Source: an uncultured Bacteroidota bacterium
GTDB lineage: Bacteria > Bacteroidota > Bacteroidia > Bacteroidales > CG2-30-32-10
DNA: 48,576 nt
NCBI GenBank assembly: GCA_903889915.1
Contig: CAISZK010000270.1
Coordinates: 1-48,576, forward strand
Direction: 5' to 3'
The notes under the pieces are model-generated. The model worked only from the letters and a program-made list of their open reading frames with translations. It had not been told where the DNA came from and made no database searches. The position numbers and the translations under genes are program-made. Positions 40,905 through 48,576 of the stretch are shown here, one piece after another (position 1 is the first letter of the stretch; each line of letters begins with the position of its first letter).

Positions 40905-42233
40905 TTAGCGGTTATAGAGAAAACGGAAATCCAATATGGAATCAGCCACTGTGATAGTGTTTATTAAAGTGTGTGAATTATAATCGTACACTCTGATGTT
41001 GTGTCCTGATGAAGCATATAGTTCAGAGGTGGTTGAATCAAATTTGATGTCAGTGGCAATATCGCTCAAGTAACTTGTTAGGCTGTTGTCTGAATAATCA
41101 TAGTAGTAAAGACCACTTGCAAGGGCAAGAATATAATGATCTTCGCTAAGCTGAATGGCATCATAAAGTTTTCCTGTTGGCAACGTATGTGGCGCCCATG
41201 TCCCATTATCAGAGATCTTATAAATATTCATAACAGCCTGTCCGTTTTGATTTCCGAAAAGAACAATATTGTCATTGTCTTTTTCGAACATTTCCAGAAC
41301 ACCATAATTTGTGGTCATCTGTTGCTTGAGCGCTCCACTCACAGCATAGTACACTGCGAAAACCTTTGCTGAACCTGAATATTCCGCATGATCAGCAAAT
41401 AAATACGAAGAAGTTACCATCACTTTTTGCGGATATGTTCCAGTGGGTGTAGTTGCATTAAATGTGATGCTTCCATTCTTATTGTACCCTTTGATGTATC
41501 CATTGTAAAAAGAAGTGTAGAGAATGTCATTATAGCAGCCAATATTTTCAAAATAAGGGAAAGGTGGATCACTTATTACAGGAATTGACCATGCTTCGGT
41601 TTCATCAGAAACATTATAGGCATGCATGTCTCCAAATGTTTTACCGCAAGTATAAAACAACTGAAATTTTGAGCTCACTGCTGATGCTGAAAAATCTCCA
41701 TTGATGTCAAACATCTGTTGAGGATTTCCTGAGGAAGTTTTTCTTAGTGCATGAATAGTTGTACTATTTCCGAAACTTAAAATGTAAACATACTTTAAAA
41801 CTTTTGGAATTGCATCAATCTTGATTGTTCTGTATGTGTCATGAACATTTGTACCATCAGTAGCCCTTACCCTGATGAAATAATTTCCAGAAGAAAGTTC
41901 GATGTCATTGATGTCATAGGGTATTGTAAAAGTGTAATTTTTATTATTAGGTAATGTGCTCATGGTTTGCAGAACAGGAGTTTTGTTTTCATCTGTTAGT
42001 GTGACATCAATTTGTTTTAGGGCAGTCTCATCATCAACTGTGGCAGTAACCCAAACTGTGTCGAGTGTTGAATATTGCTGATTTTCGTAAGGTTTGATTA
42101 TAGTAATAACCGGGGCCACCTCATCCTTATTTTTTCTGCAGGATAAATGAAAAATGACCGCAAACAAAAGCAGTATGATAAGTTTAAGTTTCACTCTATA
42201 AAAGTAAAGTTTTTTTTCCGATTGCGTGATCAT
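40905..42233 (-). CDS. Lipoprotein with Ig-like and beta-propeller domains
   Basis: A 442-residue protein. The lipobox is FHLSC (Cys32), preceded by LKLIILLLFAVIF. With ATG 42233 the signal is long (31 residues); a GTG at 42194 (VKLKLIILLL) would give a more usual one. Residues about 40-145 are an Ig-like domain (ITIIKPYENQQYSTLDTVWV ... RVRATDGTNVHDTYRTIKI). The remainder is rich in WD/YVTN-like strands (YNDILYTSFYNGYIKGYNKN, ELYASSGHNIRVYDYNSHTL), likely a propeller. An outer-membrane lipoprotein of unknown ligand. The gene runs into mnmD. Confidence 0.75.
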   Translation of the reverse strand: MITQSEKKLYFYRVKLKLIILLLFAVIFHLSCRKNKDEVAPVITIIKPYENQQYSTLDTVWVTATVDDETALKQIDVTLTDENKTPVLQTMSTLPNNKNYTFTIPYDINDIELSSGNYFIRVRATDGTNVHDTYRTIKIDAIPKVLKYVYILSFGNSTTIHALRKTSSGNPQQMFDINGDFSASAVSSKFQLFYTCGKTFGDMHAYNVSDETEAWSIPVISDPPFPYFENIGCYNDILYTSFYNGYIKGYNKNGSITFNATTPTGTYPQKVMVTSSYLFADHAEYSGSAKVFAVYYAVSGALKQQMTTNYGVLEMFEKDNDNIVLFGNQNGQAVMNIYKISDNGTWAPHTLPTGKLYDAIQLSEDHYILALASGLYYYDYSDNSLTSYLSDIATDIKFDSTTSELYASSGHNIRVYDYNSHTLINTITVADSILDFRFLYNR

Positions 42234-42247
42234 TTAAAAAATAAATT

Positions 42248-42255
42248 TAACTTTG
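42248..42255 (+). promoter_or_regulatory. Candidate -7 element for the exonuclease gene
   Basis: TAACTTTG fits TAnnTTTG, 27 bases before ATG 42283. Confidence 0.5.
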
Positions 42256-42282
42256 GTGAATTATAACCTTTAATATTTTCTA

Positions 42283-43002
42283 ATGCTTGAATTCTTAAAT
42301 CTCGAAAATGTTCTGTTTCTCGATATTGAAACGGTACCAATGTGCGCTGAGTATAAACTGTTGCCTGATAACTATAAAAAACTATGGGACAGAAAAGCGG
42401 AATTTCTGCCGCGTAGACCTGAAGACACGCCTGCAATATTATTTGACAGGGCTGGTATCTTTTCCGAATTTGGCAAAGTAATATGCATATCAATTGGTGC
42501 TGTGAAAACAAATGACAACAGAAAAACCATTAAGTTAAAATCGTTTTATGGTGATGATGAAAAAAAATTGCTTGAGGATTTTGCATTGTTATTAAATACA
42601 AGTTACACTAAAAAGGAGAATCTTTTATGTGCCCATAATGGCAAAGAATTCGATGTACCTTATTTGACAAGAAGGATGATGATTCAGGGGATAAAAGTGC
42701 CCGCAATCCTTGATCTTGCAGGTAAAAAACCGTGGGAAGTAAGTACAATTGATACTATGGAATTATGGAAATTTGGAGACTTCAAGCACTTCACTTCTCT
42801 TGAACTTCTTGCCACACTTTTTAATATTCCGACTCCAAAAGATGATATTGCCGGTAGCGATGTTGCCCGTGTTTATTATGTTGAAAAAGATCTTAAACGT
42901 ATTGTTACATACTGCCAGAAAGATGTGCTTACAGTAGCACAGCTTATCTTAAAATATCAGGGAAAACCTTTGATTAAAGAAGAGGATGTGACTATTGTCT
43001 GA
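42283..43002 (+). CDS. PolB-like 3'-5' exonuclease (DEDDy)
   Basis: A 239-residue protein of the predicted PolB-like 3'-5' exonuclease family (RNase H fold). ExoI is FLDIETVP, ExoII CAHNGKEFDVPYLTRRM and ExoIII Y-x3-D in TYCQKDVLTVAQL, giving the DEDDy set. It has no polymerase part, so it is probably a stand-alone nuclease for DNA or RNA ends. It lies immediately before dnaB, which fits a replication or repair setting, though dnaB has its own promoter-like box. Confidence 0.85.
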   Translation: MLEFLNLENVLFLDIETVPMCAEYKLLPDNYKKLWDRKAEFLPRRPEDTPAILFDRAGIFSEFGKVICISIGAVKTNDNRKTIKLKSFYGDDEKKLLEDFALLLNTSYTKKENLLCAHNGKEFDVPYLTRRMMIQGIKVPAILDLAGKKPWEVSTIDTMELWKFGDFKHFTSLELLATLFNIPTPKDDIAGSDVARVYYVEKDLKRIVTYCQKDVLTVAQLILKYQGKPLIKEEDVTIV

Positions 43003-43095
43003 TCCCCCGATCTCTTTATCCGCTTGGTTTATAATCCGCTCGCATTGTTAATAACTATTTCCGTACAATTTCTTTTTGAACAAGACTTCAATTCG

Positions 43096-43103
43096 TATTT
43101 TTG
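43096..43103 (+). promoter_or_regulatory. Candidate -7 element very close to dnaB ATG
   Basis: TATTTTTG (TAnnTTTG) with TTTG at 43075-43078 as a possible -33 box (17-base spacing). It lies only 4 bases before the annotated dnaB ATG. Confidence 0.4.
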
Positions 43104-43107
43104 ACAC

Positions 43108-44625
43108 ATGAACGAAACAACAAACTCTCAACAGGAATCTATCAGAAAAAGAACAAAGAAGACTTTTTCTACTCCCTCAATCCTTGAACATGGAAAATTG
43201 CCTCCCCAGGCTATAGACCTTGAAGAAGCAGTGCTTGGAGCCATGATGCTCGAAAAAGATGCACTAACTGCTGTCATAGATATTTTAAGACCTGAAGTTT
43301 TTTATAAAGAAGCTCATCAGAAAATCTATAAAGCAATCCTAGACCTGTTTAATAAAAGCGAACCTGTGGATATTCTCACTGTTACCAGTCAACTGAAAAA
43401 AAATGGTGAACTTGAAACAGTGGGTGGCCCTTTTTATATTACTCAACTAACTTCACGTATTGCTTCCTCTGCCAATATAGAATATCATACACGTATAATT
43501 TCCCAAAAGTACCTGCAACGTGAGCTAATAAGGATTTCTTCCGACATTATCCGTGACGCATTCGAAGATACATCAGATGTGTTCGAATTGTTGGATTCCG
43601 CTGAAAAAAATCTCTTTACTGTCAGTGAAGGTAATTTGCGCAGAAGCTATGCTGAAATGCCGGATTTATTAAAGGAAGCAATTGAGCAAATAAGAACAGC
43701 AAGTAAAAAGGAAGATCACATGGTTGGTGTTCCTACTGGATTTACAGAACTTGACAGGGTGACTGGTGGATGGCAAAGATCCGATCTGATTGTTATTGCT
43801 GCCCGACCAGGTATGGGTAAAACAGCATTTGTACTTTCAATGGCGCGGAATATGGCTGTTGACTACAAGAGACCAGTTGCATTTTTCTCTCTTGAAATGA
43901 ATGCTCTTCAACTTGTGACACGTTTAATTTCGAGCGAAACACAACTCCCTGCTGATAAGTTAAAACGTGGTTTACTTGAGGAATATGAATGGGAGCAATT
44001 GAATGCTAAAATTGTTCCATTAACCGAAGCTCCCCTCATCATTGATGATACCCCCGCTCTTTCTATTTTTGAATTAAGGGCAAAAGCAAGAAGATTGAAA
44101 GCGCAATATGACATCAATTTGATAATAATAGATTATTTGCAGCTAATGTCGCAAGGTGCTGATAACAGGGGAAACCGTGAGCAGGAGATAAGCAATATTT
44201 CAAGATCATTGAAAAGTCTTGCAAAGGAATTGAATATTCCGGTTATTGCACTGTCACAGCTTAGCCGTGAAGTTGAAAAGCGTGGAGGTTCAAAGCGACC
44301 TATACTTTCAGACTTGCGCGAATCAGGTGCAATTGAACAGGATGCCGACCTTGTAGTTTTTATTTACAGACCTGAATATTATAAATTAGAAGCCTTCGAA
44401 GACCAATCGCCTACCAAAGATGCTGCCGAGATCATCATCGCTAAAAACCGTAACGGTGCTTTGAAAGATATCAGGCTTAAATTTATTGGAAGGTTTGCTA
44501 AATTTGAAAATGTTGATACAAGTGGTGTTGATTTTGCAGATTACCAGTCCCCTTATAGTGATAGAGATTTGCCCTCTACAGTAACTGTTCAGTCAAAAAT
44601 GAATGATGAGCCAACTCCATTTTAA
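43108..44625 (+). CDS. dnaB: Replicative DNA helicase DnaB
   Basis: A 505-residue protein. The N-terminal collar domain begins at about 27 (GKLPPQAIDLEEAVLGAMML), followed by the linker helix and the RecA-like C-terminal domain: Walker A ARPGMGKTAF (about 230-239), SLEMNALQLVTRLISSE, Walker B LIIIDYLQLM, then LSQLSREVEKR and LRESGAIEQDADLV. It unwinds DNA ahead of the replisome as a ring hexamer. The final stretch (TVTVQSKMNDEPTPF) is a typical Bacteroidota tail ending. No intein is present. Confidence 0.97.
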   Translation: MNETTNSQQESIRKRTKKTFSTPSILEHGKLPPQAIDLEEAVLGAMMLEKDALTAVIDILRPEVFYKEAHQKIYKAILDLFNKSEPVDILTVTSQLKKNGELETVGGPFYITQLTSRIASSANIEYHTRIISQKYLQRELIRISSDIIRDAFEDTSDVFELLDSAEKNLFTVSEGNLRRSYAEMPDLLKEAIEQIRTASKKEDHMVGVPTGFTELDRVTGGWQRSDLIVIAARPGMGKTAFVLSMARNMAVDYKRPVAFFSLEMNALQLVTRLISSETQLPADKLKRGLLEEYEWEQLNAKIVPLTEAPLIIDDTPALSIFELRAKARRLKAQYDINLIIIDYLQLMSQGADNRGNREQEISNISRSLKSLAKELNIPVIALSQLSREVEKRGGSKRPILSDLRESGAIEQDADLVVFIYRPEYYKLEAFEDQSPTKDAAEIIIAKNRNGALKDIRLKFIGRFAKFENVDTSGVDFADYQSPYSDRDLPSTVTVQSKMNDEPTPF

Positions 44626-44688
44626 TTAAGTTGCGGATTTTAAGTTGATGAGTTTTTAGTTGGAATTTGGTTTAGAAAATGTAATAAA

Positions 44689-46107
44689 ATGAAAGAGTAT
44701 AAAATCTACGCTGCAGGTGAATTTCATGTGTCTAAAGATGTCCTGTCAGTTAATAATCCTCACAACAACGAACAAATTGCCAAGACATATCTTGCTGATG
44801 CAGCTCTTTTGGAAAAGACAATTGTCAAAGCAATTTCTCTTGAAAAGGATCTGAGGGAAATGCCCGCTTTTGTAAGATATGATATACTTATGCAAATTGC
44901 TGAAGTCATCCGTTCACGTAAGGATGAGTTAGCATTGGTTCTGTCCAAGGAAGCAGGAAAACCTTTAAAATATGCTATTGCTGAGATCATGCGGGCAATA
45001 TCTACTTTTGTTGCTGCTGCCGAAGAAGCAAAACGTTTGCCAATGGAGTACATTCGTCTTGACTGGGAACCTACCGGCAAAGGGAAAGAAGGTCTTGTAA
45101 AATATTTTCCTGTAGGTTTGGTTGCCGGCATTTCACCTTTCAATTTTCCGATAAACCTCGCAGTGCATAAGATCGCTCCTGCCATTGCAGCAGGTTGTCC
45201 CATTATCCTGAAACCCGCATCCTCAACTCCTCTTTCCACTCTGGAACTTGCCATGATCATTAATCAAACTGCTTTGCCTAAAGGTGCTGTTTCAATAATG
45301 CCAATGGACAGAACAAACGGAAACCTGCTGGTGACGGATGAGCGAATCAAACTTCTAACGTTTACCGGATCACCGGTGGTTGGCTGGAAAATGAAAGCTG
45401 ACGCAGGCAAGAAGAAGGTTGTGCTTGAATTAGGTGGTAATGCCGGTGTTATTGTGACAAAATCTGCCGACATTGAATACGCTGTGAAACGCTGTCTGGT
45501 CGGGGCATTTGCTTATGCAGGACAGGTGTGTATTCACACTCAACGCATCTTCGTTGCCAAAGAAATTTTTAATCAATTCAAAGAAAAATTCGTTGCCGGA
45601 GCTTTGCAATTAAAGGCAGGATTACCACAGGAATTTACTACTGATATCTCTGCAATGATTGATGAAGAAAACGCTATCCGTGTTGAAGAATGGGTGAAAA
45701 GTGCCGTAAAGGATGGTGCTGAATTACTTTGCGGAGGAAAAAGAACAGGATCTTTTTATGAACCCACAATAGTTACCAATACCCACAGAGATATGATGAT
45801 TTCGTGCCGTGAAGTTTTTGGTCCGGTGGTGGTGCTTGAACAATTTGAATCTTTTACTGATGCAGTAGATAAAGTGAACGACAGTGTTTATGGCTTGCAG
45901 GCTGGTGTGTTTACCAATCAGGTGGACGAAATGAATTATGCTTTTGAAAATTTACATGTTGGCGGAGTGATCCACAATGATGTTTCACTTTTCCGTGTTG
46001 ACCACATGCCTTATGGAGGAATCAAGGAATCGGGCATGGGTAGGGAAGGAGTGAAGTACGCTATTATGGATATGATGGAGGCGAAGATATTGGTGAAAGA
46101 GTTTTGA
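44689..46107 (+). CDS. NAD(P)-dependent aldehyde dehydrogenase
   Basis: A 472-residue protein of the ALDH superfamily. It carries the substrate-pocket FNFPINLAVHKIAPAIAAGC, the NAD-binding LTFTGSPVVGWKMK, the general-base Glu247 in VLELGGNAG and the nucleophile Cys281 in AGQVCIHTQR. The ending (HMPYGGIKESGMGREGVKYA) is that of a GapN/succinate-semialdehyde-like group. Which aldehyde it uses is not shown. It follows dnaB at a 63-base spacing on the same strand but need not be co-transcribed. Confidence 0.9.
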   Translation: MKEYKIYAAGEFHVSKDVLSVNNPHNNEQIAKTYLADAALLEKTIVKAISLEKDLREMPAFVRYDILMQIAEVIRSRKDELALVLSKEAGKPLKYAIAEIMRAISTFVAAAEEAKRLPMEYIRLDWEPTGKGKEGLVKYFPVGLVAGISPFNFPINLAVHKIAPAIAAGCPIILKPASSTPLSTLELAMIINQTALPKGAVSIMPMDRTNGNLLVTDERIKLLTFTGSPVVGWKMKADAGKKKVVLELGGNAGVIVTKSADIEYAVKRCLVGAFAYAGQVCIHTQRIFVAKEIFNQFKEKFVAGALQLKAGLPQEFTTDISAMIDEENAIRVEEWVKSAVKDGAELLCGGKRTGSFYEPTIVTNTHRDMMISCREVFGPVVVLEQFESFTDAVDKVNDSVYGLQAGVFTNQVDEMNYAFENLHVGGVIHNDVSLFRVDHMPYGGIKESGMGREGVKYAIMDMMEAKILVKEF

Positions 46108-46125
46108 AAAGCGACTACTGATATG

Positions 46126-46566
46126 TTATTGCTTTAAAATTTCAGTATGTAGTTTTTCTTTTTTGAATAATTTCAATAATAAATAATCATCAGTAAAAAA
46201 TAAATCTGCTTCTTTTTTGATATGAATAGCTGATGCTAACTGAATGGAATCAAGAGTTCGGAGGCCATCGTTTCCATACTTAGAAATTAACTGTCTCGCT
46301 TTATGTTTAAGTTGTGCATCATCATTTATAAAGGAAAACTTTCCCCAATCGTTCTCAAAATTTTTAATTAATCCTTGTGCTTTTTTGTCATCAATTTCTC
46401 GTTTGCGAACTTTTTTCCACACAACTGAATCAAATTCAAGTTTTGTAATTTCAGATAAAAATACACTTTCTATCATAGTGGATTTGAAAAACAATATTAA
46501 TTGTTTTGTTCCACTTTCAAGGTGATATAATTTAAAGAGAGTTGAAGTATCCAGGAATATTTTCAT
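46126..46566 (-). CDS. PIN-domain toxin, VapC-like
   Basis: A 146-residue PIN-domain protein. Acidic positions are in place: MKIFLDTSTLFKLY (Asp6), SEITKLEFDS (Glu), GLRTLDSIQLASA (Asp) and FFTDDYLLLKLF (Asp). PIN toxins cut RNA, often tRNA or rRNA, with Mg or Mn. It overlaps the upstream antitoxin by four bases, the typical VapBC arrangement. Confidence 0.87.
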   Translation of the reverse strand: MKIFLDTSTLFKLYHLESGTKQLILFFKSTMIESVFLSEITKLEFDSVVWKKVRKREIDDKKAQGLIKNFENDWGKFSFINDDAQLKHKARQLISKYGNDGLRTLDSIQLASAIHIKKEADLFFTDDYLLLKLFKKEKLHTEILKQ

Positions 46567-46790
46567 ACTGCATTCCGTCTTTCTGTAATTACTTCATCAC
46601 TGAAAGAACCCTTATAATCATGCAATAATTTTTGGGATTTCAAAAATGAAAAATCCGACAGTTGTAAACCTTCATTATCCGCTTCTATTTCTTCCTGAAA
46701 CGTAATAATAATTCTTAAAGGTTTTTTTGTTTGTATAGACTTTTCAAGGTGAACCTGACCGTTATAATATGTCCCAGTAAGCTGTACCAT
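46563..46790 (-). CDS. Antitoxin partner of the PIN toxin
   Basis: A 75-residue protein from ATG 46790 (MVQLTGTYYNGQVHLEKSIQ); a TTG at 46808 would add six residues. The N-terminal beta pattern YYNGQVHLEKSI-KK--RIIITF is that of short antitoxins of the DUF2281/AF2212-like class, and the tail (LLHDYKGSFSDEVITERR) would occupy the toxin site. It overlaps the PIN gene by four bases. Confidence 0.75.
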   Translation of the reverse strand: MVQLTGTYYNGQVHLEKSIQTKKPLRIIITFQEEIEADNEGLQLSDFSFLKSQKLLHDYKGSFSDEVITERRNAV

Positions 46791-46831
46791 TTTCTTAATT
46801 TTTAACAAAGATACGAATTTTTATTTTCCCT

Positions 46832-48574
46832 TTACTGAATCACCAATTGCTTCGTCAGCACATTTGATTTTGTCCTGACTTCCATCATATAAATTCCCTG
46901 TGAAAGATTGCCGGCATTGATGCTTTTCATACTGTTGCCATTTACCATTTCGAAATTTTCATTGTAAACAAGGCTACCTGTAACATTGAATATTTTTACT
47001 GAAGCATTTCCTGTGTAGTTCGACTTGGTGAACAAAATAAAACTTCCTTTACTGGGATTCGGATAAGTAAAAAATGAAATTTCAGGATTGAAATTGTTTT
47101 CCTGAATTCCTGAAGATGTACCAATAATAAAAAAGTGTGGATCGGCTTGCCCCATCAAGGCATGGTATGCTGTTTTGCCATTGACATCCTTTGCTTTTAT
47201 GTAGTAATAAACAGTGTCTCCTGCATTTTGAGCAGGTATGGTTGCTTTATAATTCAGGTAACTGACATATCCCATTGTCAACGAATCCCACTGTCCATTG
47301 TAGTTTATACGGTATTTAACCATTGGGTAATTACCAGCAATGGCATATCCTCCATACGAAACAACTTTTGCATTGATGTCATATCCTGTTGGTGAGTAGT
47401 TAATCAATCCGAACAACGGGTAATGCTGAATATACAGCATATCGCTGTCGGCAATTTCATGTGTACGGCAATGCAGTGCATCAGAATTTAGCCACACTTG
47501 CGAGCTTACTATTGAAGTATATCCTTTTACAATGTAGCCTGGCATCGCATTTCGGTAAACAATGAGTGCAGCCGTATCATTAGCACTTGATGTACCCCCA
47601 CCTATTGGAACAAAAACCCTGTTGTTGAAAATAAATGAATTCGAATATGGCTGTGTGGCGGCGCTTAAAGAACTCCCGTCAATCAGAGTCCTGTAAACTT
47701 TGTATGGATAGTTATAAGAACAATTGGTGCTTGCAAAATATGCTGCTGCTGCTTCGAATTGACTATAACGGCTATCTGTAGATGGAACTGAGTCAACCAA
47801 TATTTTGTCGGGAGCTAAAAATTTTGCCCAACAATCAATATGTTCAATAGTCTGACCAAGGGCATCAGGTACAATCATATAGTTGTTGATCCCCAAATAA
47901 TCCAAAACATCTTGTTGGATTTGAGCAGTCGTTAATCCTGTATTTTCTTGTTGTACAAGCACAGTCGAAACAGCTCCGTTATAACCATCGCACATCCAGT
48001 TGCCGCCTGTGGTCTTTAAATTCATTCCATAGTACGTAGTTCCTAATAGAGCGGCTTCATATTTTGTCAGGGAATCATCATTTGGCCTTGAGCTTCTGTT
48101 GTAAGTGAAATCAACAACCTGCACATGATTGCTGCTGTCCGCAATGAACCAACCTGAATAATCTCGTGTCCACCATGAGTCAACAGTGGCAGTGAGGAAG
48201 CTGCAATTGGCCGTGTTGACACCATTTGTTGTAAGCAGATTCAGCGCTGTGGTCTGGTTTGAACTTTTGGCAGCAATGATCACATGCCCCGAATTCGACA
48301 GGTCTTTTATAACTGAATAAGGCAAACCAAAACCACTGGCATAAGCAATCAGCACAGCTTCGGCAGGCTCAAATTCGGCAATGTTGCGAACGGGAGCTAT
48401 TGGTGGATTAGTGATTCGAAAGTTAGTGCCAAAATCATTTGCATTAAAAGTTTCACCGGCGCTTAAACTATGCGTCAGTCCATGATTTGGTAAATCATTA
48501 TTTTGTTGTGCAAAAATCAGGTTGAAATTTATCAGCAAAATTGTAATCAGTAATAGGGTGTAATTTTTTTTCAT
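46832..48574 (-). CDS. Secreted Porphyromonas-type peptidylarginine deiminase, T9SS type A
   Basis: A 580-residue protein with signal peptide MKKNYTLLLITILLINFNLI then FAQ. It carries the PAD_porph (PF04371) core: DSWWTRDYSGWF (Asp138), the arginine-pocket YNRSSRPNDDS, GGNWMCDG, HIDCW (His245, Asp247) and the nucleophile Cys369 in DALHCRTHEI. All positions known from the P. gingivalis enzyme (Asp130, His236, Asp238, Cys351) have counterparts. After an Ig-like stretch (about 415-480) the last 80 residues (FTYPNPSKGSF ... GNLSQGIYMMEVRTKSNVLT) are a type A T9SS sorting domain. It likely turns peptidyl or free arginine (or agmatine) to citrulline outside the cell. Its ATG lies two bases inside the window edge, so the upstream region is not visible. 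Confidence 0.88.
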   Translation of the reverse strand: MKKNYTLLLITILLINFNLIFAQQNNDLPNHGLTHSLSAGETFNANDFGTNFRITNPPIAPVRNIAEFEPAEAVLIAYASGFGLPYSVIKDLSNSGHVIIAAKSSNQTTALNLLTTNGVNTANCSFLTATVDSWWTRDYSGWFIADSSNHVQVVDFTYNRSSRPNDDSLTKYEAALLGTTYYGMNLKTTGGNWMCDGYNGAVSTVLVQQENTGLTTAQIQQDVLDYLGINNYMIVPDALGQTIEHIDCWAKFLAPDKILVDSVPSTDSRYSQFEAAAAYFASTNCSYNYPYKVYRTLIDGSSLSAATQPYSNSFIFNNRVFVPIGGGTSSANDTAALIVYRNAMPGYIVKGYTSIVSSQVWLNSDALHCRTHEIADSDMLYIQHYPLFGLINYSPTGYDINAKVVSYGGYAIAGNYPMVKYRINYNGQWDSLTMGYVSYLNYKATIPAQNAGDTVYYYIKAKDVNGKTAYHALMGQADPHFFIIGTSSGIQENNFNPEISFFTYPNPSKGSFILFTKSNYTGNASVKIFNVTGSLVYNENFEMVNGNSMKSINAGNLSQGIYMMEVRTKSNVLTKQLVIQ

Positions 48575-48576
48575 AA

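Overview
The window looks like a chromosomal segment of a Bacteroidota (Bacteroidetes) bacterium, probably an uncultured environmental lineage. The evidence is a giant surface protein ending in a CHU_C / gliding-type sorting domain, a secreted deiminase ending in a type IX secretion (T9SS) type A sorting domain, an AT-rich composition, and several upstream elements matching the Bacteroidetes -7 consensus TAnnTTTG. No rRNA, tRNA or CRISPR array was recognised.

Left part (1-3,500): long intergenic stretches with nested inverted repeats; a divergent sigma-70-like protein (646-1992); a FN3-like protein bounded by an 11-bp inverted repeat and followed by a strong terminator; then four 42-bp tandem units built on the palindrome GTACCACGTGGTAC that cut into a P-loop kinase remnant.

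Accessory array (about 3,480-19,265): a run of genes all on the minus strand and mostly single, nearly every one followed by a repeat. Four dispersed repeat families (R1 to R4) recur between unrelated genes. Contents in transcription order are: a truncated ORF6N protein, a YhcG/DUF1016 nuclease, a RhuM protein, a truncated Bro-N paralogue, a frameshifted Bro-N protein, a 1582-residue Mrr-nuclease-like/STAND NTPase resembling antiviral Avs proteins, small hypotheticals, a TPR protein, an apparently emptied cassette (8078-8131), zinc-finger proteins including one with eight treble-clef units, an HTH protein with an RpoA-type C-terminal domain, and the P-loop remnant. Repeats supply the C-terminal residues of several of these proteins. 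It resembles a cassette array or defence island, but no recombinase lies in the window and the spacers do not fit strict integron attC sites.

Backbone (19,444-48,576): a secreted prolyl oligopeptidase divergent from a YD-like repeat protein, the giant adhesin, a GT87 glycosyltransferase, a large M28 peptidase-like protein, a ParE-type toxin-antitoxin pair, a TMTC-like membrane TPR protein, an MBL hydrolase, a six-copy 20-bp tandem repeat, a DUF2179 protein overlapping a Nudix hydrolase, branched-chain aminotransferase (ilvE), PBP4 (dacB), mnmD behind a lipoprotein gene, a PolB-like exonuclease, dnaB, an aldehyde dehydrogenase, a VapBC-type pair, and a Porphyromonas-type peptidylarginine deiminase that begins at the window edge. 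This part is ordinary housekeeping and envelope content; the array to its left is the region of most interest.
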